55,582 nt of DNA from positions 1 to 55,582 of the forward strand of contig JAISED010000059.1 of assembly GCA_031264295.1 (NCBI GenBank). The letters run 5' to 3'. A program made the translations under genes and the position numbers. Below the pieces are notes generated by a model. It did not search any database and had not been told where the DNA came from. It was given only the letters and a program-made list of their open reading frames with translations. The stretch is from Eubacteriales Family XIII. Incertae Sedis bacterium (GTDB taxonomy: Bacteria; Bacillota; Clostridia; Peptostreptococcales; Anaerovoracaceae). Each line of letters opens with the position of its first letter. Positions within the stretch are counted from its first letter, which is position 1. Below are positions 35,436 to 44,656 of this stretch, piece after piece.

Positions 35436-38400
35436 CTATTCCACCAAACCATATTTCACCTTAATCCTATCGAGTTTTTCGAGCATGGGACGTGAAATTA
35501 TAAAAAGGAAGAATACGGTCGCCGCTGTATGAATCAGGTTCATTGGTATGCCTTGCATATATGTAAAGAGGAACATCGCCCTTGTCGGGTTTGCCTGATA
35601 CATCAGTACCATGGAGGAATCCATGATAAGACCGTAAATGAATAGTGCTGTAACAGCGCCGAATGTGCAGAGCGCACCGCGCCCTCGGCTCAAAAGCCCC
35701 TTGCGGAAGAGTACGCCGGCGAGAAATCCGACGACTCCAAATGAAAACATCTGCCAAGGCGTCCACGGACCTTGGGCGAAGAATATATTGCTTATGAAGC
35801 CGGTCATTGCACCGACAAGGAAGCCTGTCTCGCCGCCAAACGCAACGCCGGCTATGATAACTATAGCCAGAACGGGCTTGAAATGCGGCAGCATGAAGAA
35901 CGCGGCGCGTCCGGCTACCGCTATCGCACATAAAACGGCGATTATTATAAGCTCGCGCGCCTTGGGTTTGCGGCTCTCAAAAACAAGCACGAAAGGCAGC
36001 ATTGCTTCGAGCAGGATCAACATAGAGATAAAGTAATATTTGCGGTCGCCGAGAAAGTAAACGCCGACATAGACCGTCAGCGGAATCGCAAGTAGTATCA
36101 TTGCGGTCGCCGCAATCGTTCGCTTTGAAAGTGCGTGTTTAGCGGCTGGGCTGCGCAGCTCGAAGCTTGATTTGCCGCGCTTCCATGTGAGGATGAACAT
36201 GAGCGCGATGGATTCGATAACTAAGGCAAGCATAAGCGCCACGTACTTCCAGGTATTTTTATTGATGGAATCACCGGGCGCGCTGCCGGGCGCACCGGCG
36301 GTCATGTCGCTTGGCGCGCTGTCAGGTTCACCGCTTGGCGCGCTGTCGGGCGCACTGCTTGGCGCGCTGTCGGGTGCACTGCTTGGCGCGCTGTCGGGCG
36401 CACTGACGGGCGTGCCGCCCTCGGTGAAATTATATAAAGCTTCTATAGGTATGAACTGTGACAAATCACCGCCTGATATAAATGCGCTTAACTCTTTAAA
36501 GTTGGATACGGCGAATAGCACTGTTCCCAGCAAGCATATGATAAGCAGTACGGCGACGATCTTGCGCTGTGCTGAGAGTTTTGCCGCTGCGTGGGCGGCC
36601 TTCGGCGGAGACTGCTCTGAGAGTTTTGCCGCTGCGTGGGCGGCCTTCAGCGGAGACTCCTCCTTAGTCATGTGAGGCGCAACAGCTAAACCTGCCATAT
36701 CTGCTTCAGCAAGCGTATCATCTGCAAGCGTATTGTCTGCAAGCGTATCGTCTGCTCCTCCCCCGCTCTTGCCTTCCCCCTGACTTGGCGGCTCACCGCC
36801 GAAGGCTATGATTACATCATTAACGGTGACAGCGCCGGGTAATTTGTTTCGCGCCATGCGGCTCACAGCGGTGGTGTAAAAACTGTTGCTGTGAAATAGC
36901 TCCCGAGGCGTCCCCTCAGACATGATATTGCCGTCAAAGATAAAGGCGCATCTGTCCGCGTACTCGGCGCAAAACTCTACATCGTGACTAACCATTATGA
37001 CGGCTGCGCCCGCATCTGTAAGCCCTTTCAATATCCCTGCAAAAGCTGCTTTGAATTCGGCGTCAAGCCCCTTTGTAGGTTCATCAAGCAAAAGAATTCG
37101 CGGCTGAAGCAGCAATACCTTCGCTAGGGCGGCGCGCTGCTGCTCCCCCCCAGATAGGTCATATGGATGCGAGGCAAGAAGTCCATCCAGCCTGCACAAG
37201 GCTGTCACCTGCGCGATACGCTTCTGCTTTTCTTCAGCGGAAAGTTTCTCCGACCGATTGCCATCGTGGGAGTCTTTACGCATATCGGATAGCATCTCGT
37301 ATAAATCGGACTCCACAGTCTTCTGAACGAAAAGCGTTTGCGGATTTTGCGGAAGAACGCCAAGCAGCTGATCGAACAAATGTCCGGCGAGCTTACCTAC
37401 AGGCGCACCATTTATGTATACCTTTCCTCGATATGGTATATTTACGCCGGAAATCAGCGACAGTGCAGTCGTCTTGCCTGTGCCGTTCCCGCCTAGTATG
37501 GTGCATATCTCCCCCGCATACGCCTTGAAGGAAAGCCCCTTTATAACATCCGGCAGATTCTTTTCATATCTAAACCAGACTTCGCTAAGTTCGACCGCAG
37601 GCGCAGTTGCGGACGCTGTTGCAGGCGCTATACTCTTCGGAGGATGCTCAAGAGACATGCGGCTTATCCACTCGCGCCCATCGCGCACGGTAAGAGGGCA
37701 TGGCAGGGTGTTTTCCACAGCCGCCCAGATTCGCATAGGCGCAGGCATGGCGCGGAACATGTTGTGTCCTCGCTCCCGCAGAACCGCGCCTACCGCTTCA
37801 GGAGCGCCATCTGCAATGATCGCACCGCTGTCCATGACGATTACCTGATCGGCAAGCGGAAATACATCCTCCAGTCTGTGTTCACTTATGATAACCGTGA
37901 CCCCGAGTTCGCGGTTAATCTTCCCAATAATAGAAATAAATTCCGAAGCAGCGATGGGATCCAGTTGTCCCGTAGGTTCGTCCAATATCAACGCCGACGG
38001 TTGCATTACCATTACCGAGGCAAGATTCAGCAGCTGCTTCTGCCCGCCTGAAAGCTCCGACACCTTACGGTAAAACCATGTCTGTATTCCAAAAAACGAA
38101 GCCATTTCCGCTACGCGCAGGCGGATTTCTTGTGTTTTTAAACCTAGACTCTCCAAACCGAAGGCGAGTTCGTGCCACACCTTATCGGTCACTGTCTGAT
38201 TTTCAGGATTTTGTGTAACAAAGCCAATCCCGGCGCTCTGTTCTCTGAAACCAAGCGCGTCCAAGGGGGCGCCATCGAAAAAAATCATGCCGCTCACACG
38301 GCCTTCAGGCGCTGCGGATGGCTTGAGGCGCCGCAGTAATGTGGTTTTGCCGCAGCCGGACGAGCCGCAGACAACAGTGAATCCGCCCCTTTTTATTGTC

Positions 38401-38477
38401 GTGTTTATTTCTGAAAGCGCGGGGCTTTCTCGCTCGGGATATGTAAATGTTAAATTTTCGATTCGATAGCTTTCCAC
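35436..38477 (-). CDS. ECF transporter triple fusion: EcfA-EcfA'-S component
   Basis: A 1013-residue fusion of three parts normally encoded separately. The first ABC ATPase (Walker A GSSGCGKTT at 38-46, signature LSGGQKQLL) and second (Walker A GGNGTGKTT near 328, signature LSGGEQQRAAL) supply energy. From about 635 a membrane segment, an external Ser/Ala/Pro/Asp repeat linker, and a multi-helix S component (about 786-1013) follow, with KPVLAIVIIAGVAFGGETGFLVGAMTGFISNIFFAQGPWTPWQMFSFG typical of vitamin-binding S proteins. It starts at a GTG 7 bases after GGGAG; the EcfT gene overlaps by 28 bases. The cobalamin riboswitch points to a B12-type substrate. Confidence 0.88.
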   Translation of the reverse strand: MESYRIENLTFTYPERESPALSEINTTIKRGGFTVVCGSSGCGKTTLLRRLKPSAAPEGRVSGMIFFDGAPLDALGFREQSAGIGFVTQNPENQTVTDKVWHELAFGLESLGLKTQEIRLRVAEMASFFGIQTWFYRKVSELSGGQKQLLNLASVMVMQPSALILDEPTGQLDPIAASEFISIIGKINRELGVTVIISEHRLEDVFPLADQVIVMDSGAIIADGAPEAVGAVLRERGHNMFRAMPAPMRIWAAVENTLPCPLTVRDGREWISRMSLEHPPKSIAPATASATAPAVELSEVWFRYEKNLPDVIKGLSFKAYAGEICTILGGNGTGKTTALSLISGVNIPYRGKVYINGAPVGKLAGHLFDQLLGVLPQNPQTLFVQKTVESDLYEMLSDMRKDSHDGNRSEKLSAEEKQKRIAQVTALCRLDGLLASHPYDLSGGEQQRAALAKVLLLQPRILLLDEPTKGLDAEFKAAFAGILKGLTDAGAAVIMVSHDVEFCAEYADRCAFIFDGNIMSEGTPRELFHSNSFYTTAVSRMARNKLPGAVTVNDVIIAFGGEPPSQGEGKSGGGADDTLADNTLADDTLAEADMAGLAVAPHMTKEESPLKAAHAAAKLSEQSPPKAAHAAAKLSAQRKIVAVLLIICLLGTVLFAVSNFKELSAFISGGDLSQFIPIEALYNFTEGGTPVSAPDSAPSSAPDSAPSSAPDSAPSGEPDSAPSDMTAGAPGSAPGDSINKNTWKYVALMLALVIESIALMFILTWKRGKSSFELRSPAAKHALSKRTIAATAMILLAIPLTVYVGVYFLGDRKYYFISMLILLEAMLPFVLVFESRKPKARELIIIAVLCAIAVAGRAAFFMLPHFKPVLAIVIIAGVAFGGETGFLVGAMTGFISNIFFAQGPWTPWQMFSFGVVGFLAGVLFRKGLLSRGRGALCTFGAVTALFIYGLIMDSSMVLMYQANPTRAMFLFTYMQGIPMNLIHTAATVFFLFIISRPMLEKLDRIKVKYGLVE
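36272..36415. repeat. In-frame 24-bp repeats in the ECF fusion
   Basis: A unit like CTTGGCGCGCTGTCGGGCGC recurs about five times and encodes a repeating S-A-P-D/S linker in the part predicted to lie outside the membrane. Confidence 0.8.
36572..36661. repeat. Two 45-bp direct repeats in the ECF fusion
   Basis: Copies at 36572-36616 and 36617-36661 are nearly identical and in frame, encoding an Ala/Lys-rich linker (AAHAAAKLS). Confidence 0.85.
36710..36754. repeat. Three 15-bp tandem repeats in the ECF fusion
   Basis: Three copies of a 15-base unit (CAAGCGTATCGTCTG type) encode a repeated DDTLA segment. Confidence 0.85.
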
Positions 38478-39340
38478 CTGAAATCTCCCATAATATTGAT
38501 GATAAGCGGGACGAGGCACAGTGCGCAGTATACGATGAACAGACTCACTGTATAGGCGCCTGTCCATTCACCTTTGATCGTCGGAAAGTATCGAAAATAC
38601 AAATCGCCGCAAACTATGCCGAAGATAATGTAAATGCTGCATGCGAAAATGAAGGCGAGAGCATACGCATCCCTTCGCGTAAATGTAAATATCGAAAATG
38701 CTGTGCGCCCCGGCAGTCCATATCCGCGGCTCTTCATGCTATCAGCCGTCTCTATGGCATTTTCAAGCGCCCAGGTTACCATTATGGATAGAATGCGTAT
38801 ACCGTGCCGCGCGCGCTGCATGACGCCGCCATTTGAAACATCGCGCCCGACGCAACGCTGCGCTCCGGATATCGCTTTTATCTGCGTCTTGAAACGCGGA
38901 ACGAAGCGTAGAGCCATTGACAATATCAGGGACATACCGGGGATCACGCGCCCGAACAGATAGACGAATTTATCGGTGGTCATGACAGCGTTAAAGCACG
39001 AAAACCATGATATTACCGTTATAAGTATTAACGCGGCGACAATTCCGTATACGATAGATTCCAGCGTGAGAGGATTGCCGCTTCTGAGATATGTCAATAT
39101 CGTCGCGCCTTCATGGTTGAACGCCGGGTTTATGAGGGCAGTGACTATAAGCATGGGGAGCAGAAATAAAGCGTTGAATTTCAACGCTTTTCTGCCATTA
39201 ATATACACGGAATACGCGAAGGCGCAGACGAGTGACAGGCCTAGGCATATGGGATGTGTGAGGAACATGGCGAATGTGATCACTGCTGTGAAAAAAAGCA
39301 TGTTCACCGCCGGGTGGTAGCCGGAAAGGGAATCACGCAT
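38450..39340 (-). CDS. ecfT: ECF transporter transmembrane subunit EcfT
   Basis: A 296-residue membrane protein of the CbiQ/EcfT family that links the S component to the ATPases. It has several hydrophobic helices and the conserved coupling segment (ETADSMKSRGYGLPGRT, with the Ala-Arg-Gly type motif). The ATG at 39340 has GGGGGG upstream and overlaps the stop region of the DUF4430 gene; the frame upstream of it is non-coding. It overlaps the ECF fusion by 28 bases, so the transporter is made from one coupled message. Confidence 0.87.
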   Translation of the reverse strand: MRDSLSGYHPAVNMLFFTAVITFAMFLTHPICLGLSLVCAFAYSVYINGRKALKFNALFLLPMLIVTALINPAFNHEGATILTYLRSGNPLTLESIVYGIVAALILITVISWFSCFNAVMTTDKFVYLFGRVIPGMSLILSMALRFVPRFKTQIKAISGAQRCVGRDVSNGGVMQRARHGIRILSIMVTWALENAIETADSMKSRGYGLPGRTAFSIFTFTRRDAYALAFIFACSIYIIFGIVCGDLYFRYFPTIKGEWTGAYTVSLFIVYCALCLVPLIINIMGDFRWKAIESKI

Positions 39341-39341
39341 C

Positions 39342-40361
39342 TTATTTTCCCCCCAATGCGTTGTATCCGCCGATGTCTCGTCCCAGATCGCATGTGTAAA
39401 TCCATTCGACAACGTCGCCGTCTTTGAGGCTGTAGCGCGAACAGCCATAATTCGGGAACCAGCCGTTTACTTTGTATGTCCAGCCTGACAGCTCGCCTGC
39501 GTCGAATTCGTAGAGATTGTTGATGCCCTCAATATAGGCGGAATTATATATGGGTGTGTTCACGAATTCCATGTGTATCTTCGCGCGCTTCATCTCTCTT
39601 TGCAGCAGGTTGAATACGCTCTCACCCTCATAAAAAGTGACGGCTGTTTCGGAGTATATAATACCGTCCGAAGGAACCAGTTCATGCTTTTCTGAATCCA
39701 GATACCGCATATTGTCGAGTATGGTATCGCAGCGAACGGATAGAGTCGCGGTGTAGGCTGTTTCGCCAAGCTTTGTGTTCTGTGGTTCAACAGGCAGCGG
39801 TTTCCCCTTTGGAGGCGGGCTTGTGAGGTATTTGTCCTTGCCGGTTTCGGGGAGAACGACCATTTCTGTTCCAGAGCCGTTTGCGCCGTTTGCCGCAGAT
39901 GCGACGGCATTTGCGCCGTTTGCGGCATATGTGTTGACTGCCGCGTCAGCAGAGGCGGGCGTTACGCCGACAGAAGCGGATGCCGCGTCAGCAGAGGCGG
40001 GCGCCATGTCAGCAGAGGCTGATGCCATGTCAGCAGTTGCGCCTGTATTTCCGGAGACGGAATCCGAAGCTCCAGCTGCACCGTTTAATCCGGATGTGTT
40101 GACTGCTGCGTCAGCAGAAGCTGATACCGCGCCATCCACGCCGCCTGAAACTGCGGACGCTGACGTCTTCCCGCCGTTCGAACTTGCGTCCGCCGCAGTA
40201 GTTGCTCCCGCGGCTGAAACTGCTGAAGCGGTTAAATCCGACGCTATTTCGGAAGAAGCCGGCGCGTCCGGAACCGCATAGCTTCCGCCGAAGACCCACG
40301 CGCCCGCGAGGGCGCATAGGATAATCACCGTTGCAATGATCTTCGATTTATGTTTTTTCAT
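39342..40361 (-). CDS. Membrane-anchored DUF4430 protein (transcobalamin beta-domain-like)
   Basis: A 339-residue exported protein. MKKHKSK and a hydrophobic segment (IIATVIILCALAGAWVFGG) form a signal anchor. A long Ala/Ser/Gly-rich low-complexity linker of about 150 residues follows, then a DUF4430 domain at about 215-335 (SVFNLLQREMKRAKI; GINNLYEFDAGELSGWTYKVNGWFPN; DGDVVEWIYTCDLGRDIGG). DUF4430 matches the small C-terminal beta domain of intrinsic factor and transcobalamin. The linker would let it reach from membrane to surface. The neighbouring SLH protein carries the matching barrel. The start at 40361 has GGGGG upstream. Confidence 0.85.
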   Translation of the reverse strand: MKKHKSKIIATVIILCALAGAWVFGGSYAVPDAPASSEIASDLTASAVSAAGATTAADASSNGGKTSASAVSGGVDGAVSASADAAVNTSGLNGAAGASDSVSGNTGATADMASASADMAPASADAASASVGVTPASADAAVNTYAANGANAVASAANGANGSGTEMVVLPETGKDKYLTSPPPKGKPLPVEPQNTKLGETAYTATLSVRCDTILDNMRYLDSEKHELVPSDGIIYSETAVTFYEGESVFNLLQREMKRAKIHMEFVNTPIYNSAYIEGINNLYEFDAGELSGWTYKVNGWFPNYGCSRYSLKDGDVVEWIYTCDLGRDIGGYNALGGK

Positions 40362-40440
40362 TCTAAAAACCCCCGTTCCGCCGCTGATACATGCGACGCA
40401 ATCATAAACCACGCCCTACGCTATTATCCTGAGTCCAGTA

Positions 40441-42195
40441 TTACAGTAAGTTTGATGCGGATAGCGTTCTGTAAAGTATCTCGGCTATCTCACAACGCTT
40501 CACAGCGTCTTTGGGTCTGATATCGAACTCTGTATCGTCAATGAGTCCATTGCCATAGCAAAATGCCAGCGAAGCGCGCGCCCAATCAGCGGCTGTAGTA
40601 TAGTCGCCGAATTGCGCGAGCGTATCCCGCGTCGTCGTCTCATCAAGCGCAGTGTCAAGTCCGGCAAGTTTAGCGGCGCGTACAGTCATAACCGCCGCTT
40701 CTTGACGCGTTATCGTGCCTGTAGGGTTGAAGGCGGTATCTGAAACGCCGGTCACGATTTCATAATAATATGCGCATCCTACGCTGCCTGCGTACCACGC
40801 GTCTGCGGGGACATCACTGAATACACTGGAATTACCGCCTGTGAGTCCAAGCCCGCGTGTGACTATGGCCGCGAATTCCGCGCGGCTCATGGTGGCGTCC
40901 GGCTCGAAAGATGAGCCGGTCTTTCCGTTTATGATACCGCGTGAAGCCAAGGCTTCTATAGCCCTTTGGTTAGGGTGGTTTTTAACGTCGTCAAAGGTTT
41001 TATCGACGGAGTTTATGGACATGGGCTTTACATCCGCGTGCTTGCCTGGCAGACCGGCACCGGTTTGCGGCGTCAAAGCCGCGAAGCTGCCGCGTCTCAC
41101 AGCATCAGACATGTTATAAAGGCTATTCCTGCCGTTCACGGCTCTTTGTGCAGCTACAAGACCGTAAAGCGCCTGTTCTGTGGACATCTGGCTGTCTCCG
41201 GAATTGCCGCTTGTCATGTGCCTGAAACTGCCGTCCGCATTCATGAAGGTAAGGATATTGTCTACAAGCGAATTGCCGTTTTTTATGAAGCGTTCATCAT
41301 CAAGCGGAATCCCGAGTTCGCAGAGCGCGACAAGCACTTGCACGACACTTTCGGAGTTGACCGCCCCCCATCCCTTATATCCGCCGTTTTCGTCCTGAGA
41401 CGCCGACAAACATGCAAGCGCCTTTTCTATAGCGGCCTTGACTTTTGGGTTTGTCTGATATTTTGCCAGCGCTTGGAGGGTCATCCCTGTCAGATCGGGA
41501 TCCATAGCCTCGTCAGCGACAGGCGCGCCGCCGGCGCCCGCAGTAAGGTTCCAGCCTCCGCCCGGAAGCTGCCGCTTAAGTATCTCATCAACGTAAAGCT
41601 CGCGGCTTGCTTGAGTTTTCGCTTCGGAATTCTGAGGAATGGGATAATTCATGCTGTCTAGAGCGATCAGCGCCCATACGGGGCCGTTTATCCCTTGCCA
41701 TATCGTATTTTCAAAATCACCCAGCGCCAGTGTGAGGTCATAGCCGCCAATGTCACGCGGGTCATATCCCGCCGCGCTCAGTCCGAGAATGACGCGGGAA
41801 TACTCTGTATATTTCTTGTCGTGCAGTATGCCTTTGTTCTCCTTGACGAATTTCTCAACGTTCGTATAATATGTCTGGTAATATGCGTCTGGAACGTCGT
41901 AAGCACTGCGCGCCAGCCCTATTATCGCCCATTCGCCGCCGGTTGTACCGATCTCCGGGTTCTTGACAGTCTTGTACACGTACGCTGCGGCGTTCGATAT
42001 TGCGCCGCTTGCAGCTGCGGGAAAACCGCCCTCCGCCGCGGATACACCGGACGCTGCTTTAAGACCTTGCGCTGAAACAGACGCGGAACCTTCGCCTGTC
42101 GCCGCGAACACACCGACTGGCGCTGCTAATGCAAAGACCAATACGAACAGGAGTATTGCTCGTATCCTCAAACCTCTAAAATCCACTTTTCTCAT
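40441..42195 (-). CDS. SLH-anchored alpha/alpha-barrel protein (intrinsic-factor-like)
   Basis: A 584-residue exported protein with a signal peptide ending near GVFAATGE. Residues about 45-370 are prenyltransferase/squalene-cyclase-type alpha/alpha repeats, with features such as LPGGGWNL, DPDLTGMTLQALAKY, DENGGYKGWG and NSESVVQVLVALCELGIPLDD, the same fold as the large domain of animal intrinsic factor and transcobalamin. Three SLH domains at about 395-584 (TFDDVKNHPNQRAIEALASRGI; FSDVPADAWY; WARASLAFCYGNGLI) anchor it to the cell wall. It is first in an operon controlled by a cobalamin riboswitch, so it probably captures B12 or a corrinoid. GGGGGGA lies before the ATG at 42195. Confidence 0.87.
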   Translation of the reverse strand: MRKVDFRGLRIRAILLFVLVFALAAPVGVFAATGEGSASVSAQGLKAASGVSAAEGGFPAAASGAISNAAAYVYKTVKNPEIGTTGGEWAIIGLARSAYDVPDAYYQTYYTNVEKFVKENKGILHDKKYTEYSRVILGLSAAGYDPRDIGGYDLTLALGDFENTIWQGINGPVWALIALDSMNYPIPQNSEAKTQASRELYVDEILKRQLPGGGWNLTAGAGGAPVADEAMDPDLTGMTLQALAKYQTNPKVKAAIEKALACLSASQDENGGYKGWGAVNSESVVQVLVALCELGIPLDDERFIKNGNSLVDNILTFMNADGSFRHMTSGNSGDSQMSTEQALYGLVAAQRAVNGRNSLYNMSDAVRRGSFAALTPQTGAGLPGKHADVKPMSINSVDKTFDDVKNHPNQRAIEALASRGIINGKTGSSFEPDATMSRAEFAAIVTRGLGLTGGNSSVFSDVPADAWYAGSVGCAYYYEIVTGVSDTAFNPTGTITRQEAAVMTVRAAKLAGLDTALDETTTRDTLAQFGDYTTAADWARASLAFCYGNGLIDDTEFDIRPKDAVKRCEIAEILYRTLSASNLL

Positions 42196-42255
42196 GAAAA
42201 TCCCCCCATTATCGACATAGCTTGTTATTTCACCGGATTGTTTTACCGAATATAC

Positions 42256-42305
42256 AAAACAGCCGCGGCAAAATGTAGTCGTCATGATTACGATTCCGCC
42301 GCGGC
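42256..42305 (-). terminator. Terminator in the riboswitch expression platform
   Basis: On the minus strand GCCGCGGC (42305-42298) pairs with GCCGCGGC (42269-42262) and is followed by TGTTTT. It lies between the aptamer and the first gene, about 60 bases before its start. A competing hairpin, TTCGCGCC/GGGCGCGAA, sits between aptamer and terminator. Confidence 0.75.
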
Positions 42306-42361
42306 CGCATTTCCGCGAACAATGCCTTGCTCTTTTCGCGCCCTGATAAAGGCGCGAACTT

Positions 42362-42585
42362 GTCGGTCTCCCGGCTCTGCGCAATTCCAAAGAGAATATC
42401 TCTAAACGTCTGCAGCCCAGCCTTCTCGGATTCTCTGCAATCGCAAATCCAATGACCGGTTTTCACCACGGGTTACAGCCTCAATACGCTTACGGTAGCG
42501 GCGCGGTTCCTTTGCCGCACGATACGAAAGCTCGGCGGCGTGAAACCCTGCTCAGGAATTTCACCTGATTCCACAATCCCCGCGG
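42362..42585 (-). ncRNA. Cobalamin riboswitch
   Basis: On the minus strand the aptamer shows the conserved cobalamin pieces in order: the GGGATT...GGAATCAGGTGAAATTCC core with its TCAGG/CCTGA stem around GGTGAAA, GAGCAGGG, later GTCATTGG, CCGAGAAGGC, and the closing box AGAGCCGGGAGACCGAC (42378-42362). Size and order match the class (Rfam RF00174 type) from memory; no model was run. It sits downstream of a strong promoter and upstream of a terminator. Binding of B12 would switch off the capture and uptake operon. Confidence 0.9.
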
Positions 42586-42666
42586 CATTATACATTATTA
42601 ATGAAAGACGCCGCGAGGTAACAAATAGCAATATTAAATTATGCCGGATCGTTGTCCCACAAAAAC

Positions 42667-42695
42667 AATATACCCCAATAGGTTAGTGCTGTCAA
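42667..42695 (-). promoter_or_regulatory. Sigma-A promoter of the B12 operon
   Basis: TTGACA, 17 bases, TATATT on the minus strand. It transcribes the riboswitch and the four-gene operon. Confidence 0.88.
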
Positions 42696-42951
42696 GCGCC
42701 CCGTAAATAAAAAATTATGATGTCAAGCGTTTTTAACTTTGTCTCAAAAATCGCATTATAAATTTATGGAAACAGGGGCGCTGCCCCCGTCACCCCCGCT
42801 CGCTCTTTGCCCCTTTAAAAAGGGTCAGGCCGCGAGAGGCAAGCCCTAAACTCAAATGCGGGGCGCTGCCCCGCTCCCCGCACTCGCCATGAGGCAGACA
42901 TCCGGGATATTTTATCCCGGACGCCATGCCTATAAGTGTTGGGCTTACACC

Positions 42952-43045
42952 CTGTCAAGCGTTCGCGGTAGTATTTTTTCACCCTGCGGGACGCGCTTCG
43001 CGCTTAAAAAAATCTCCACCACCGCGCTTCGCGCGCACTTGACAG
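42952..43045. repeat. Inverted-repeat intergenic element
   Basis: CTGTCAAG (42952-42959) and CTTGACAG (43038-43045) bracket a GC-rich hairpin-forming core (GCGCTTCGCGC motifs twice). Copies of CTGTCAAGCG-like half ends also occur at 42690 and 42721. A further perfect hairpin TCCGGGATA/TATCCCGGA is at 42900-42920. It looks like a dispersed palindromic repeat. Confidence 0.45.
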
Positions 43046-43075
43046 GCATGCATAAGTTGCCCTATATGCTATCAA

Positions 43076-44437
43076 TTAAGCTGATGGAGAAACCTGCTTT
43101 TTAACAAAAGCAGAGAAGGACGCCAAACGCCAAGGGTGACTAGCTGGCGGGATATACCGCTTTTTAGCCTTAACCTCTGGTACATGAAAGTCGAAGTTTT
43201 TCGACGTCTGTTCATGAATAGGGATTTCATCAAGAGCAAGCACCCTGTCTGCCACACTGAAGAAAAGCGCACCGCTAAATGTCCGTATTACCAAGCCCTT
43301 TGTCCCCTTGTAGTAATAAACTGCCTTACCTTGATCATCCAAAGTCCGATAGTATTTGTTTTCGAAACGGATTGAATGACCATTGTCTACGGTACGCTCA
43401 TCTATTACAGCGAGGGTTAAGTCAATTTCTTCTTTTGACGGTTGATTTTCAAAGACTGATGGTATAGAATTACCTTTGATAGCAAACCGCGCATTGTATT
43501 TTGCAATGAACCCTGGAAGGTATTCGTTGGCTTGCTTGATCGTATTCACGCCTTCTAAACGCAACTCTATTGGAAGGCGTGATTGCATCGTTTGGTTAAG
43601 CCTTTCAATGCGTCCTTTTGCCTGTGCTACACTCGTGGTCTTGATCTGAATGCCAAGTTGCTTGCATGCATAGCCGAACTGGGTGAACGAGTCTTTTGCG
43701 GTGTCTATGATTCCTCTCTTACGATATTCGAACACCGTTCGCCTGTCAGTATAGAACATGTAGGGTATTCCGTGTTCTACAAGGATTTGACGTAATACAT
43801 TATAGTAGCCATTAAGTGTCTCCTGCTTGTCAAACCAGGCGCCCACAATCATGCCTGTAGCGTCGTCAATTGCGAGGTGCAGCGTCCATTTATGATCACC
43901 TACCCAAAGATGCAAAGACGCATCCATCTGAATCATCTCTCCAAACTTAGAGCATCTTGATCTTCTCGGATGTGCGTCCTCAATATCAATAAGTTTTAAC
44001 TTGATTTCCTCCGCTTCCTTAACGCTTTTTGAAACTGCCAGCTTTTTTCTAAGCTGTTCCTTTAATCGGCGTCTTGTTTTCCGGTTCGCCTTGGGCGACA
44101 TAATGTCCGCCGAATAAAGAATGTTACGCACTGCGCTCTCTGAGACGCTAATATTTTCCCTCTCTTCAAGTAGTTCAGTGAAATGGGCGAAGTTCGCGTC
44201 GGAATACTTGTTCCTATAAAGGTCTATAATATCCGCTCTTTTGTTTTCGGTCAATGTGTGAGCTGGCTGTCGTCCTCTATTCCCGTGAACAAAGTATACC
44301 TTGCCCAGAGCCTTGTATCCAGCTATATAGCGGTCTATTGTACGCCTCGAACAGTTAAGTGTCAGTTCAGCGCGTTTCTTGTTCCCGCCGTTTTCAACCA
44401 AAGCCTTGATTACCTCATAAATTTGCTGCTCATTCAT
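43076..44437 (-). CDS. DDE transposase, ISNCY (IS1202-like)
   Basis: A 453-residue transposase. An N-terminal helix-turn-helix (KKRAELTLNCSRRTIDRYIAGYKALG) is followed by a DDE/RNase-H-like core with Asp in MIQMDASLHLWVG, Asp in FYTDRRTVFEY and Glu in AKGRIERLNQTMQSRL. The basic C-terminus (KAKKRYIPPASHPWRLASF) is typical of these elements. The ATG at 44437 has AGGAGG upstream; an ATG at 44470 lies even further up and is less likely. The gene looks intact. Confidence 0.87.
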   Translation of the reverse strand: MNEQQIYEVIKALVENGGNKKRAELTLNCSRRTIDRYIAGYKALGKVYFVHGNRGRQPAHTLTENKRADIIDLYRNKYSDANFAHFTELLEERENISVSESAVRNILYSADIMSPKANRKTRRRLKEQLRKKLAVSKSVKEAEEIKLKLIDIEDAHPRRSRCSKFGEMIQMDASLHLWVGDHKWTLHLAIDDATGMIVGAWFDKQETLNGYYNVLRQILVEHGIPYMFYTDRRTVFEYRKRGIIDTAKDSFTQFGYACKQLGIQIKTTSVAQAKGRIERLNQTMQSRLPIELRLEGVNTIKQANEYLPGFIAKYNARFAIKGNSIPSVFENQPSKEEIDLTLAVIDERTVDNGHSIRFENKYYRTLDDQGKAVYYYKGTKGLVIRTFSGALFFSVADRVLALDEIPIHEQTSKNFDFHVPEVKAKKRYIPPASHPWRLASFSAFVKKQVSPSA

Positions 44438-44656
44438 ACGTAAATTGATCCTCCTACTAATTGTCATCATCTCCTTTTGTTATTAGCATAAGATGATTAT
44501 ACAGTAACTTCGGGTTGAGACAAAATCATATGTGTCTCAATGAGACAATATCATATGCGGTTCAGATCCGGCTGGAAACGCAAGATTTCCCTTGTGTTTC
44601 CGGTGCCAATCTGATAAAATCGGAATAATCCGAGAGTCGGAATACTAAAACTCATG

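Larger units (their letters stand above)
42739..44548. mobile_element. Insertion sequence with ISNCY/IS1202-like transposase
   Basis: One transposase gene is flanked by short inverted matches: TTGTCTCA at 42739-42746 and TGAGACAA at 44541-44548, with a second TGAGACAA at 44516-44523 that could be the true right end. The left 330 bases, between that end and the transposase stop, are non-coding and hold several GC hairpins. Ends are approximate; the target duplication was not resolved. It sits just upstream of the B12 operon promoter. Confidence 0.6.

Noticed and set aside
36272-36415. CRISPR or mobile repeat in the ECF gene
   Set aside because: Repeats are contiguous, multiples of three and encode a linker, so they are coding tandem repeats.
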